The notes: generated by a model not told the origin, from the letters alone. 64,000 nucleotides of DNA from Acanthosepion esculentum (GCA_964036315.1 OZ038509.1:32947959-33011958); one strand, 5' to 3'; numbered from the stretch's first letter, positions 1 to 11,935 are shown. Translations and numbers: made by a program.

Positions 1-320
1 TTCTCTATGACTTCTTCATTGGTAATTCTGTTGAAGAAATCCTTGAGCCTCTGGGAAATATGAGCTTGTTTTATCCAACGATTGTACTGGATTCTCTCTA
101 GAACAAGGACGTGTCCCGCTTTTTCTGCGACCAGACGGGCTCATCTTGAATTGACGGGAAGTCTTGGTGCCAAGCCTGAAGGGATGAGTTGTAGATCTCT
201 GCATCGGTGTAGGAATGTCAGATGTAAAATATGGAGACAAATTGAAAAATCCTACCAGAAACTGACACGAATATTTTGCTTAGCGGCATATCAAACTCTA
301 TCGATTATTTAATGCCGAAA
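1..320. other. Unrecognised, less AT-rich stretch at the window edge
   Basis: The base composition is more balanced than what follows. The minus strand is open for 74 codons (16-240), and another minus frame reads without a stop from about 145 down to the edge. I recognise no family, so this could be the edge of a transposon remnant or an exon beyond the window. Confidence 0.2.
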
Positions 321-451
321 TCTAAATATTCATGGCTTCAACTAAATATATACTATAAATAGGTACTGTTGGTAATTAATTATATATATATATAATGTGA
401 TTAAGCTTATCAGATAATACGAAAGGAACTTACTTATAAATAGACAAAACT

Positions 452-477
452 TGTCTATATTATTTAATGAAACATGC

Positions 478-514
<37 letters not shown>
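452..514 (+). repeat. AATGAAACATG flank followed by a (TA)n array
   Basis: The TA array at about 482-514 is preceded by TTTAATGAAACATGCATTA. The same AATGAAACAY flank occurs beside microsatellites at 16375-16445 (minus) and 16573-16616 (plus), so the flank belongs to a dispersed repeat. Confidence 0.6.
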
Positions 515-518
<4 letters not shown>

Positions 519-722
519 CAATATTTTATATTTTCATAGGGTTTTGTTTTTGTTTGAGGGTTCATTTTTGCCCATAGCTTGGACCCTAATAGGTGATACC
601 ATCCGGGTCAGGGTGGACCTGGGAACAACAGCAATTAAGAGGTGGTTCCACGCTCCTCAAAACCGCCAATCTTACAATCAGAGGCCTTGCTGTCGGATGT
701 AGTTTATCGTCATACCCAGGAC

Positions 723-723
<1 letters not shown>

Positions 724-792
<69 letters not shown>
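724..792. repeat. (GA)n microsatellite
   Basis: About 34 uninterrupted GA units form a purine-only strand able to make triplex DNA. The stretch 793-1344 after it is AT-rich single-copy-looking DNA with no feature I recognise. Confidence 0.95.
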
Positions 793-796
<4 letters not shown>

Positions 797-1344
797 AATC
801 TTTGAACTTTTATTGAAATAAATAGATCATAATTGCACACATGAATACATTTTTTATACACATCTCTAAAATACTTATGTATGGATGGTCAATAAATCAC
901 GAATCAACTAGGAATAATCTTGGAGTTTCATGTAGGCCTTACACATGCCCAATCTTAAGGCGCTTGAAAGAGAGCAGAATATGTTTCTGAATTTTAAGGC
1001 TAATGTATTGAATACTTAGATATATGGATAGTATGGACATTTTTTAAAAAGATGTGAAAAAGAGTTCCCAATGTCAAAAGCATGAAGATACCATATAATG
1101 TATATGGCTTGAGTTGCCCGGATACATGTATTGAAAATCAGGAACCGGGAGACAAAGATTTTTATAAAGTAACCCAACTCAATATTTTTTTATCAAAAAA
1201 TTATTTCTATGTTTGCATACAGGCCTGAGCCTCTGCTTTTTATTCAATATTTTCGCATCGCCTAAAATTGAATTTTGAAAATATTTTGAAAAATTGAAAT
1301 TTGAAAAAAAATTGTTTACAAAGCTCTTTAACCATTACTCCTCC

Positions 1345-1385
1345 ACCTCTCTCTCTCTCTCTTTCTATATATATATATATATATA

Positions 1386-1440
<55 letters not shown>
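1345..1440. repeat. Compound (CT)n-(TA)n-(GT)n-(GA)n microsatellite
   Basis: Four different dinucleotide arrays abut in about 95 bases. CT at the left and GA at the right are inverted copies, so the tract can fold as a hairpin with TA/GT in the loop. Confidence 0.95.
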
Positions 1441-1442
<2 letters not shown>

Positions 1443-1578
1443 TAAGCAATAGGTTAGTCTTTAATTCAGGAAAATATTTTGCTTTCTTCCAACCGCTTGA
1501 TTATTGTGTATGTAAGTCGTAAGGCGTGCATATGAAACTGCTAGTAAACGGATAAGCGAAGATCAAGTAAAGTTCGTC

Positions 1579-1580
<2 letters not shown>

Positions 1581-1645
<65 letters not shown>

Positions 1646-1720
1646 CTCTTTTTTTGCATATTTTGCTTTGAGCACTTTATCCCTGTAATGTTCGTGTTTT
1701 TGACACAAATCTTATTATTG

Positions 1721-1779
<59 letters not shown>
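1581..1779. repeat. Two (TA)n arrays 80 bp apart
   Basis: Arrays lie at about 1581-1642 and 1723-1779, separated by unique sequence. The second runs into GAGAGAGAGG. The 1780-2414 stretch that follows is purine-rich (G/A-biased plus strand) and holds nothing I recognise. Confidence 0.95.
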
Positions 1780-1780
<1 letters not shown>

Positions 1781-2414
1781 CGAGAGAGAGGGATTGATAC
1801 AGGAAGACAGACAGAAAAAGATAGAGAGAAACAATTAGAGACAAAGAGAGGAGAAAATAATTAGGTTTTGTGATCCACAGAGAGAAGGTTTGTTGTTAGC
1901 CGACAGATAAATACGCCGATCTGAAACTGCCATTTGGGGTAAATGAGAACTTGATCAAGATGGTTGTTTGATCGCATACCCCGTTCCCATCCACTCACTT
2001 GGTATAGCAGGCAAATTTCAATGATACCATCGCCCTCTCCATTTCCTTAACTCCGTATTTCAACTTCAAGCTCACCCAAGCGGCAGAAAGTTTAAATTTC
2101 CTCTGCTTCAGCTCGAATAACAAGAAGACCGAACGAGTTTCTATGAATTGGTCATATTTCGAAAATCGAAGTACGGAGTGATACTAAAGCGAGGCAATTT
2201 GACAAGGGAAAAAGAGGAGGATTCTTGACAGGAAGAAAGAAAATGGCGGAACAAATATAGGAAAGAGAAATAGAAAATGAAAAAAAGAGAAAAATAGGAA
2301 ATAAACGATGAACAAAAATAAAAAAAAATGGAGAAATGGAAGGAAAAATGATAAAAATATATTGTAGCGGTATTGAAAATAAAAAATATTAAATTTCAAA
2401 CAATCGGTAAAATG

Positions 2415-3119
2415 GAAGCGGTTATAGGATATACACTCCTATATTTTACGGCCATTAAGTTAAGCAAAAACAAGTAAGAGTCGCCTACAAATAAATCTTA
2501 ATAAATTCAGTAGATAACGAAAACCATTTTACAATTCTGTACAAACATGGTTCCAAAAGTGGTTTCTAGAAACTGATTGGATATAACAAGTCACGGGATA
2601 TGCCCTCTACAATGTCCGCGCGACTGACCTCTGAATGACCTACAAATAGGTCAGGGCCCGGGTACTCAGTAAAACTCAAATAGCGATTCGGAGTCGATCC
2701 ATAGCGATAAAAACGGCCCTTTAGCAACAGTCAGCGACCAGATCGGAAAAGCCGCGTGTTCTGCTGTCGAACTCTCTGTTTGGCAGAGAGGAACTCGGAC
2801 GAGGCTTTGCCGCAGGGCAAAGTTTCGTCCGGGGAGGTAGACAGTCCCTAAACTCGTGTGTACGGGTTGTAAATGGGAATATTTTTGGCCGAGCCTACGG
2901 GCTCGGTAAGCCCACGTTAAACCGGCCTTGTGCCACATTCGACCCGTGTGGGTGGGTTGTTAAATATACCAGATCTGAAATGGAGTAGATCTGCGAAGGA
3001 CAGTCGGCAAATGACAGTCAGCTAAACAGACTATGCCTCGATCAACAACAACATAGACACACGTGCCATGACAATGCGTGTGTGCCAGCGATGATTTTTC
3101 TACATACAACGCCACGACG
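2415..3119 (+). repeat. Left arm of a 1.8-kb inverted repeat
   Basis: The arm matches the reverse complement of 3702-4195 along its whole length. Landmarks shared in the same order are CTATATTTTAC, CGCCTACAA, AAACTCAGATAGCGATTCGG, AGCAACAGTCAGCGAC, AGATCTGAAATGG, ACAACAACATAG and CAGCGATGATTTTTCT. The arms have diverged visibly, so the structure is old. The left arm is longer because it carries the insertion at 2745-2967. No protein is encoded that I recognise. Alternatives are a Foldback-type transposon or a simple inverted duplication. Confidence 0.8.
2745..2967. mobile_element. GC-rich 223-bp insertion with 8-bp target-site duplication
   Basis: The insertion is bounded by ACCAGATC at 2737-2744 and 2968-2975. 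The other arm of the inverted repeat has a single related site and lacks this block, so it is a true insertion. It is much more GC-rich than its surroundings and contains three strong hairpins in a row: CTCTC/GAGAG near 2770-2790; CGGACGA plus CTTTGCC pairing with GGCAAAG plus TCGTCCG near 2797-2833; and CCGAGCC/GGCTCGG near 2889-2906. There are no terminal inverted repeats or A-tail, so it looks like a retroposed structured RNA or an unknown short element. I cannot name it. Confidence 0.55.
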
Positions 3120-3701
3120 TAAGATTTATCTCCCCTCTCTTTGTTCAGTGTGTTTTGAAAATGACCTCTATTGCACGCAGTCAGCAATTACACATGTTTC
3201 ATTAGAGTATACTTCTCACACGCACACGCGCACACATACACGCACGCACACACGCACATATTAGCGTATCATACCACTTGATTTCCTCACTTGCAAGAAA
3301 ACACTTCGAAACTTTTCAGATTCACTTGTGTCAAATCATTTCGAACAATCGAACTATACGTCTCTTCATGGTCACAACAAAGAACATTGATTTCTTGTGG
3401 AAATGCAGGTATCTGACTGTATAAATGTTACTCTCATATTTAGCTTGGTCTTGCTTTTCTGCGAAGATCTTTTCTTCGCGTTGCATAAAAAATTGTTTCG
3501 TATTTGTGTGCACTTTTCCCTCCTAAAATCCGGGTAGACTGACACCAACAAAATGTTAACCACCGATGAAGAACAGTTTAGAATTTAATACTGACTCATC
3601 GTCATAGAATATTTTCCACTCTAAATATACAAATCCAATCATCTACAAACAACAAAACGTTCCTAGAATATTTCTTCCTAGAAATATTTCGACGCAGACC
3701 A
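3120..3701. other. Spacer between the inverted-repeat arms
   Basis: AT-rich spacer with an imperfect CA/CG-rich microsatellite at about 3217-3258. No conserved protein or RNA is recognised. Confidence 0.5.
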
Positions 3702-4195
3702 ACACGTCTTGGCGTTGTATGAAGAAAAATCATCGCTGACATACACATTGTCATGTTACATGGGCCTATGTTGTTGTTAATCGAGGCACTGTCTTTTGTC
3801 GACTGTCCTTCACTGACTGTTCTTCGCAGATCTAGTCGCATACTGTTCCATTTCAGATCTAGTCGCTGACTGTTGCTAACTAGCCGTTTTTATCATGTGT
3901 CGGCTCCGAATCGCTATCTGAGTTTTGCACGGGAAATATGTAACCTGGGCCCTGAACTATTTCCAGGTCATTTGGATTTCAACTGCACGTACGTAGTAGA
4001 GAGCACATCACGTGACTTGTCAAATCCAATCAGATTCCAGAAACCACTTATTTATTTTGGAACCGTGTTTGGACAGAATTTTTTTAAAGTTTTTCGTATT
4101 TGCTGAATTTAGTAAGAATTAATTGTAGGCGTCTCTGACTTTTTTGTGCTTCACTTATTGATTGTAAAATATAGACGTTTATATCGTACACGTTG
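3702..4195 (-). repeat. Right arm of the 1.8-kb inverted repeat
   Basis: This is the reverse-complement partner of 2415-3119. It retains the uninterrupted pre-insertion form of the site that is split in the left arm. Inside the arm the AGATCTG motif occurs twice about 25 bp apart, suggesting an internal duplication. Confidence 0.8.
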
Positions 4196-5440
4196 AAAAG
4201 AAAAAAAAAGAAGTATGACTACAAAATATGGACAAATGGAACGAAAAATAGTGTATGAAAATCTCGAAAAAAACAAAACAAATAGAAATAATTTATAAAG
4301 AAAATAAAACAAATTCGTTGAGCGTTACAAAGTAAACAGAAGAGAAAACAAGAAAAAATGACAATAACTTACAAAGAGTTCAAAGTTGTTAAAAAGGAAC
4401 AAAAGGAAAAAAAAGGAATAGAATTAAAGAGCTGAAAAAGGAGAATTTGAAAATATGGTAAAAATAGAATAGAAAAAAAAATGAAAAAATCCGAACTGGA
4501 TGTGAGACAAACAATAAGAAGGATATCATTGAAATAATGGAATTAATTTATTGTTTAATTTGTTATTTCGCTGATTGTAGCTTGGCCTTCTTTGTGTTGC
4601 TGAGGCTGACAGAAGACATCACTACATTTTACATTTTGTCAAATTGGATCTGAACTGTAATTGCAAATGGGATTACTTTCATTACACGAAAAGGTACCAA
4701 TAAAAACATTAGAACAAATAATATTGTAGTTAAGATAGGGCATAGCAGACGAGTAAATGAAGACAAAGATGAAACATAAGAGGACGTGGCGCATTAACTG
4801 AGAAGCATTTTTATTAAAGTATCACGGTAGGAACAATGGCGCCTTGGATTGATGAGAACAATATTTAATATAATCTAACATTATTTTAGTCAAAGACGAC
4901 GAACTAATTTTAACGAAATTCAAAGATTATAATAAATTTATTCAAAGATCGTGCTCAATTCCTTTTCGTCCATCAGCTTTGTTGGCATAAAGTTCATGAA
5001 ACAAGAAGGAATTTCTGAGTTTTTCTTGCGTTTGATATTCGCATTTAATTTCTAATTCGCTATGGTTTACTTGAATTAAGTATTAGAAATGTATAATTAA
5101 GTTTAATATTAAGCAAGCCAACAAAGGAAGTGTTTTGTTATAAAGGATTGTATTATATTTGATAAAATGAAAAGAACTGATAAAATATTGAAACCACATT
5201 TATATAAATAATGGAATTGTTTAATTTTTTCGGAACTTCAAAGACAGAAAAGGAGAAAATGTTTCAAATTCAGTTTGTTTACTTCTAGGATAACATTTTG
5301 AATTCAAGTTGAGACTAGATGTCTGATAAATATATGGTAAGAATTAAAAGAAATGGAAAGATCACTTATTTCATTCCTATAGACACTCCAGACTTTTGGC
5401 GATAAAGTGCTGATCGAACACAGTGAAGTCACCAATATGG

Positions 5441-5441
<1 letters not shown>
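4196..5441. other. AT-rich, purine-biased DNA without recognised features
   Basis: The plus strand is strongly A/G-biased from about 4200 to 4500, then is ordinary AT-rich sequence. No coding or RNA signal is recognised. Confidence 0.5.
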
Positions 5442-5512
<71 letters not shown>

Positions 5513-5533
5513 GCGCGCGCACACACACACACA
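5442..5533. repeat. Z-DNA-prone (CA)n-(CG)n-(CA)n tract
   Basis: About 92 uninterrupted bases alternate pyrimidine and purine: about 28 CA units, 11 GC units (5499-5520), then CA again. The central CG run is the canonical left-handed-DNA sequence. Confidence 0.95.
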
Positions 5534-6339
5534 GAGAAACAGAAAAGGAAGAAAGAAAATTCTTTGTTTATCATAAAAGTTATAAAATTAAAATTAATGG
5601 CAAAAGTATTTGAAAAGTAGACGTAAAAGACATAAGAAACAGACCTAGATAGGAATATATATGACATTATTTGCCCTCGGAATATTCCACTCTAGTATGC
5701 AAGAACTCTATAAAATATATAATGAAGAAAGTAAAGTTTATTACAAAGACCCAGTTCTGGTCGTAAACTAATAATAGCAAATAATCGAAAAGAAAGGAAA
5801 GACAAATCGTCATAGAATCAAAGAAGCAATCAGGGAAGAACAGTCAATTAAACTTGAAATAATTTACAGTTAATAAATATTACGGGTGATATATAATCAA
5901 ACGTTGACTGCGACGAAAATAGTATTTGGCTGAATTTTGGCTCGAAGACCTAAAACAAATGAAATGTTGATAAATGCTGTGTGCTTCCAAAAGTGAATGG
6001 GTATTCTTGGGTTGAAAAAAAAAGCTTATTTTCTCAGACGAACGTCTCATTTTAAAAGTACGAGAAAATATGTGAGATGTCCTCACGGTGTCGCGAAAAA
6101 TATATTGAGAAAACTGTAAAATACTTCGAAATGATTGCAATACAGGGAGCAATGCGAGGAGAGAAAAAGGTAATAATTTTATGCGCTGGAAATATAAAGT
6201 TAAATATATAGTTTAATATCAACATATTTTCGATGAAGAAATAACCCAAATATATGAAGATTTGTACAAGTTTTCAGCAGGATGATACGAGCTCCAATCT
6301 TCAAAGTTGACTATAAATTATTTAAAAGAAAAAGGCATT
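5534..6339. other. No recognised feature
   Basis: AT-rich sequence. Minus-strand frames at 5880-6249 are open by chance and contain no family motif I recognise. Confidence 0.4.
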
Positions 6340-6344
6340 CTCAT

Positions 6345-7500
6345 TTTCTATGTGCCATGTCCCTTCAGAGCGCAGGTAATTATGGATCTCCACAACTTCC
6401 TATCTATTGTAGTCCTTAGTAGTGTTTTTTTCTTTAACAACCCCCACTCCTGTTCTGCCATCCGTTCACACAAGCGCACCGTGTTCATTTTCCTTCAATA
6501 TGTCTTGTGAGTGTCAAATTCTCCGAAACCTCCTTCCTCATGATGGGTCCAAGAAATTTCAGGTGTTCTTTTTTGTTTTCATTTTCCTTAAGAATTCGTT
6601 ACTAACATGTCCATGGTATTCTCAGCATCCTTCTGTAGAACCACTTGTTTTCTTTTCATCAGTGAAGAAATTGTCCAGCATACCCTGCCATACAAGAGGA
6701 TTGATATTGTATAACATTTCAGGACTTTTTTTTTGCTTGTTTCTAACGAGCTTTTTCAATTTCTCAGTACTCTGCTTAATTTTTGAAATGCATCTTTTGC
6801 TACTGCAATGCGTATTCTGATTCCGGTTTCGCGTTTTCTATTGTCCTCTTTTAAAACACTTCCCAGTTATTTAAACTTCTGCATTTGTTTGAGTTTAGCA
6901 TCACAGATTCGTAGTTTGCATCCTGGCATTTTAATCTTGATGGCGACCATACATTCTGTATTTTATACTTAATGGTTAGTCCTTTCTTATCGCTTTCCTT
7001 TACTAACTTGTCTAGGGGTTCTGTAGTTTTCCTTCTCTGTCTTCCATTAACACAGTGTCATCTGCATATCATAGATTGTTAAGATTACGCCCACCACTTG
7101 GTTGGGTCTCCAGCTCATTTAAGATTAGCTCACTGTACAGGTTGAATAAATCTGAGATGAAGACAAATCCTTGTCCTACCCCTACTTTCTATGTTTCTGT
7201 ACCTACTCAATGCATTTACGTTTGTGTTTGCTCCCAGTATAAATTCTGGATTATTCTAACATCCTTCCCATATAGAACAAGTTTTCCTAGCAGTTCAAAT
7301 AAATCTTTGTACTGTACCTTATAAAATGCTTTTGTGCAATTTATGAAACATAAACTACATCTTTCTGTATTTGCCGTCTTTGAGATCATTCTGATCAGGA
7401 ATATAGTTTTTTCTTGATCCAGTCTTCTCGAAAAAGTTGCACTTTCTTTACTTATTCCCGGTTTAATTCCACTTCGAGCTTTATCGTACATTTCGAGAAC
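6345..7500 (-). pseudogene. Decayed non-LTR retrotransposon: reverse transcriptase and C-terminal region
   Basis: Read on the minus strand, 7491-7216 is open and resembles fingers/palm of a LINE reverse transcriptase. It carries the motif-A block as CFINCTKAFYKV, where the catalytic Asp (usual FIDYTKAFD) has become Asn. Further on comes LFNLYSELI, then YADD at 7057-7068, directly preceded by an in-frame stop (TGA). The distal part, about 6900-6350, matches the usual C-terminal end of this element family, including MRKE-, TGHIEGK- and RKLW-like blocks, but is broken by frameshifts. The same 3' region recurs at 11090-11490, 22775-22840 and 55925-56330, showing one LINE family. The element is dead; I do not assign a clade. 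Confidence 0.8.
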
Positions 7501-7809
7501 TGACCCAAGTTAGTTTACTGAAAATAGAAAATTGTTGGAATGCTCTAAAGAGGAAAGTGAAAGATGTCCAGAGACTATTGATGAAGTTAGGGAGACCATG
7601 AAGACTGTGTGGAAAAATATTGATAATTTCTTTATTTTGAATTTAGATTACCCAAAAAGCATTTGGACTATGTTAAGTAATACAGAATACTACATCATTT
7701 TTAGAATTATATTTTGAATCATTATTTTGAAAACTGGTTTGATTTTTTTTTTAATTATCTTAAACTGTCTAAAACATTTGATCGCTAAATTTTTATAGCA
7801 CTATTTAAA

Positions 7810-8040
7810 GACTATTGTCCTCATCTTTGTTGTTGCTATTATTATCCCAACCTTCCGATTGTTCAAGTGTATAACGAATTTCGAACTTTATTTAATCTAC
7901 GGGGACTGTTCTAGGGATATTTCGTTTATTTCTTATTTTTAGTACTGCTCAATTATTGATCGCCATGTTTCCATTGAGTCCACATACACACTGCCCGGCT
8001 CAGAAACTGAACTCACAATTATAATTTCACTAAATTTGTG
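7810..8040 (+). repeat. Single arm of the dispersed foldback family (see 26642-27263)
   Basis: It shares TATTGTCCTCATCTTTGTT, ACTTTATTTAATCTACGGGG, TTTTTAGTACTRCTCA and the CCCGGC block in the same order as 26690-26930. Only one arm is present. The upstream stretch 7501-7809 holds nothing recognised. Confidence 0.7.
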
Positions 8041-8275
8041 AATGAACGCTTTAATCTACTAGGATAATTCCCTATCGAGAACTTGGAGTCTTAAACCTAA
8101 CCTAACTGCTGATGACTGATACTTGTCATGCACTCATTGAAGCGTTTTTCTTTTCGACTTGCTGTCATTTGTCTTTATTTTTTATTAGCGGTTAATATTT
8201 ATTAAAACTGAGATTAAATCTTGAATCACAATTGTAAGTACATCATTTTTAATACATTTGATAGTGCGTGCCTAA

Positions 8276-8407
8276 AACATTTGTTCAGGACTGTATAAAC
8301 ATTTGTTCAGGACTGTATAAACATTTGTTCAGGACTGTATAAACATTTGTTCAGGACTGTATAAACATTTGTTCAGGACTGTATAAACATTTGTTCAGGA
8401 GTGTATA
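8276..8407 (+). repeat. 22-bp minisatellite, 6 copies
   Basis: Six tandem copies of a unit containing CATTTGTTCAGGACTGTAT. Copies are identical apart from one base in the last, so the array is recent or homogenised. It ends just before the transposon-like stretch at 8415. Confidence 0.95.
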
Positions 8408-8414
8408 AACACAA

Positions 8415-8890
8415 TTACAGGGTGTAATACTTTTACAAACTTTGGGGACCGGTTCCTCACACCAAAACAAGGACGAAAGTCTATATAAACATATATCCGC
8501 AAATCCTTCGTTTTTGAGTTCTTAAATTTAAAGAAAGTTTACGGTAGATGGCGCTGTGTTGCTATGTAGACTATGTTATATTTGTCATTCGTGTACATTT
8601 GTGGCTAGTCTGTCTTCAACGTTTAATGTGTTTAGTAGTGATTTTAACAATAGCAGGATATTCATATAGTGAACAGGTAGATATTTTTTACGTAAGGCCA
8701 CGCGAATGGTAATGGACGCAAGACAGCACGGCTGAATCAGATTGCATTTTCAAACTGAAGGCAGCCGAGTCATCTAACCTTTGCTGCCGTTTATCGTTGC
8801 ATTGCTGAGACAGGATCCGTGGCACAACAAACTATGGATCGAGGAAGGCCGAGATCCGCTCGTACGCCTGGCCACGAAAAACATATTCTA
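8415..8890 (+). pseudogene. 5' end and helix-turn-helix fragment of a mariner-like transposon
   Basis: The stretch begins with a terminal-repeat-like ACAGGGTGTAATAC. About 300 bases later it has a broken reading frame whose end (8819-8885) reads ETGSVAQQTMDRGRPRSART. That is the GRPR linker after the DNA-binding helix-turn-helix of mariner-type transposases. Upstream bases read FAAVYRCIAETGSV in the same frame, the expected second helix. Similarity stops at about 8890, so the catalytic domain is absent. This is either a 5' fragment or a non-autonomous derivative. Confidence 0.55.
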
Positions 8891-9659
8891 CATGGCCTTT
8901 TAGACATATGTTTATATGATCATTTTACCTTGTTTTGGTGTCAGGAATGTAGATGTTTTAGAAATGTTTTTGATACTACCTCCGTATTAAATAATATATA
9001 TATATATATACCTCCGATTTAAATAATATATATATATATAATATAATATAATGTAATCCATATACTGTTTCGCTGTATCGGAGCTCATCAGTGTGACTAG
9101 ACGTCCGGTTGCTTCTAGTTAGGATCGAAACCCGACTGAATTGGCGAATCTACTCCTAAACCGTTGGCGCACGGCAGGGATGAAGCGTATTTATTTTTAG
9201 ATAAACACGCCATTGAATGAGTTTTATCGAAGAGTATTGCATGCATATATATATATATATATGTATGAAAACTAGTCCTATGTAATGTGTTATATGAAAG
9301 TTAAATGAAATAAGAAAGGTTTTTGTCAATTAAGAATTTGTATTCTCATTATTCATGTGTATCAATATTTGTTTTCGGTGACGCCGTTCATTAGTCTGGG
9401 TGATGTTTTTATCTGGTAGTGAGAGTAACTGGCTGAAAATATAAATCGCAATTAGCAAGCTCAGAGAAAACAAAAACAAAAGTAAAAACTGGAGATGACG
9501 ACATGAGCAAAAACAAGAGAAAACAAAACAAAGCTATGAGAAAAACAAAATGGATTGTATATGTTCCTCGTGTGTTTTTAGTGAAAATAATAATGGATAG
9601 TAAAAACAAATACATATTGCGAGGGAAATTATTTAGTGAATTGACTTTTCTTGAATTTC
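8891..9659. other. No recognised gene; short TA runs
   Basis: Short TA runs occur at 8995-9010, 9025-9050 and 9245-9262. Otherwise AT-rich DNA with no homology I can see. Confidence 0.4.
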
Positions 9660-9780
9660 TCTTCTTTTTTTTTATCATTTTCCCCAAGCAACACGGGAAT
9701 GCCACTAGTACGCAGGGGGTTTCAGAGAGTGAAAATGAGAGAAAAAACTGGATATGCCGGGGGGATTGAGGAAAGGATAA
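9660..9780 (+). repeat. Dispersed repeat family C, copy 1
   Basis: It carries the block order CCAAGCAA...ATGCCACTA...GGGG..TGAAA.GAGA. This is a diverged copy of the family seen more completely at 28800-28960 and 56400-56545. Confidence 0.5.
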
Positions 9781-10269
9781 AAGATGAACGAAAACTTATA
9801 TAATTAATTCAAGAAATGTAGTAATTGTATTATGATGTCCCCATTATTTGTTAATCTAATTTTATCTAGTTTCCAGAGTGTTAATATGTAACCTGTTCAT
9901 TTCTTGCTTGATATTTTCTAGCAGCCTACATTGACATAACGTCCTTACATTCTAAGTCCCGATTAAAATGTATAGTCGCTTAAAATTTATATAGTCCTTG
10001 GGTGATGGTTAGGTGACACCTGTCGCGCATGTCTCTCCTTAGCAGGCGAAGCTTCCGTCCTAAGAGACTTGATTCTCTTCAGGTCGTTATCTGTTATATT
10101 TTATTTTTGTATAGCTATGGCCTATCTTGTTGCCTTCTCCACTGTAACTTTATTGCGACAACACTTCTGTTGTTCCTCCTTTTGGCAGATCTTATTTTGT
10201 CTTATAGGCTTACTAACCACACTTCTCGTACCTTACGGAGAAGAGCAGGGTAGCCGAATAAGTTGCTGA
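9781..10269. other. No recognised feature
   Basis: A chance plus-strand reading frame at 10029-10253 has leucine-rich composition but no recognised family. Nothing else is seen. Confidence 0.4.

Positions 10270-10318
<49 letters not shown>
10270..10318. repeat. (CA)n microsatellite
   Basis: About 24 CA units. The 10319-10660 stretch that follows is unique-looking with no feature. Confidence 0.95.
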
Positions 10319-10320
<2 letters not shown>

Positions 10321-10660
10321 TACACATGAAGGATTTCATGGTAGATTTTTCTTCCCATTTCGTTTGAAGGAGGAAGGGCCAGAGTCAGTTCCTGATAACT
10401 AAGGAATCCTAAAATGGAAATTTCTGGAAATAACATCATGCACATTTGCAAAGATAATTTTGTGTCACAACCCAATCTCCAGGGGTGGGGGGCGGAAAAT
10501 ATCAGTAGAAATCTATACGTATGTTCGAACATAGCTAAAATGGCGTCAGTTTGAGCATTATTACCAAATGATTAAAAACTTATTTGTTTTATAATAATGT
10601 GCATTGTGTGAGGATGAAGCAACATTCAGACAGATTGGTAAGATGGTTTCGCAAACTCTG

Positions 10661-10967
10661 GTAAAATTGTGGATGTTCTTAATGACATATAAAATTGTGG
10701 ATGTTCTTAATGACATATAAAATTGTGGATGTTCTTAATGACATATAAAATTGTGGATGTTCTTAATGACATATAAAATGGTGGATGTTCTTAATGACAT
10801 ATAAAATTGTGGATGTTCTTAATGACATGTAAAATGGTGGATGTTCTTAATGACATATAAAATTGTGGATGTTCTTAATGACATAAAATTGTGGATGTTC
10901 TTAATGACATATAAAATTGTGGATGTTCTTAATGACATATAAAATTGTGAATGTTCTTAATGACATA
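10661..10967 (+). repeat. 28-bp minisatellite, 11 copies
   Basis: Eleven tandem copies of a unit containing GTGGATGTTCTTAATGACAT. Two copies carry GG for TG before TGG, and one junction lacks 4 bases. The very high identity implies recent expansion. Confidence 0.95.
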
Positions 10968-11089
10968 ATGCTAATATGATGGACGCAATAATGGGAATGA
11001 GAAATTGAAATTACTTTTTATATTGATAGCAACAGCAATAACGATGAATAGAAAAATCGAAATGAAGAAAAGAAATAAAGATGTTATCT

Positions 11090-11490
11090 TCTATATAGCA
11101 TTAAATATCGGACAGATTCATCAAAAATGAAGCGACCGATATGCGGAAGAATAGTGAGAATAACTTGGACGAAGCATGTAAAAAATGATGAAGTTTTAAG
11201 AAAAATAGGAATTATAAATAAACAATATCTAACAAAACAGAAACAGGAGAAATTTTAGGGTAAACGAAGAAAGCAGACTTGGAAAATTAAACACTCACAG
11301 GGTACGTCGAAGGCAAAGCAAACAGGAGAAAATAGAGGGAAATCTAAGTGACTAGTTGAGAAAGTGAATGTACGAACAAGTAGCGAAAATGAAATAGATA
11401 TCGTAAAGTAGCAAGTATTTCTGAGAGTTGAAAAAGACAGAAAGATGTGGAGACCCATAATCACCTACGTCCTTAAGGGAATGGTACATT
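11090..11490 (+). pseudogene. LINE 3' fragment, same family as 6345-7500
   Basis: The plus strand reads through the same C-terminal and 3' region as 6345-6900 (minus) and 55925-56330 (plus). Shared blocks are ATGAAGTTTTAAG, AAACACTCACAGG and AGAAAGATGTGGAGACCCAT. It is frameshifted and 5'-truncated. Confidence 0.7.
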
Positions 11491-11760
11491 TCCGGAAATA
11501 AGGTAAAAAAACAAATTACCTTTAACCTTAAATGATGAATTAAATCAACTTATATTTAGTGACTCTTCAGTTAAGAATCAATTTCATGTATATGGCGGGG
11601 GAGAGAGATAATTTATTTTTCTTTGGCAGATATTACAAATAAAGATCGGAATCGAATAGACTGAGCAGCTCGATAAAATATGCTTGAAGTATGGAGACTG
11701 ATCGATTAATGGAAATAAATTCAATTCTAGCGGCACATATTGAAAAATATCTATTTTGTT

Positions 11761-11884
11761 GAGAGAGAGAGAGACAGAGAGAGAGAGAGAGGGACAGAGA
11801 CAGAGAGACAGAAAGAAAAAGAGATAGGGTACGTGATTCAACTGAGAACAAGGTATAATGATAAACAAAGATATTCAATAGAAA

Positions 11885-11931
<47 letters not shown>
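11761..11931. repeat. (GA)n-rich tract and (TA)n array
   Basis: GA/ACAGA repeats at 11761-11823, then 60 unique bases, then a TA array at 11888-11931. Confidence 0.9.

Positions 11932-11935
<4 letters not shown>

Noticed and set aside
2666..2938. 90-codon minus-strand frame in the GC-rich insertion
   Set aside because: The hairpins explain the composition; no protein family is recognised, and the reverse-strand openness is expected in short GC-rich DNA.
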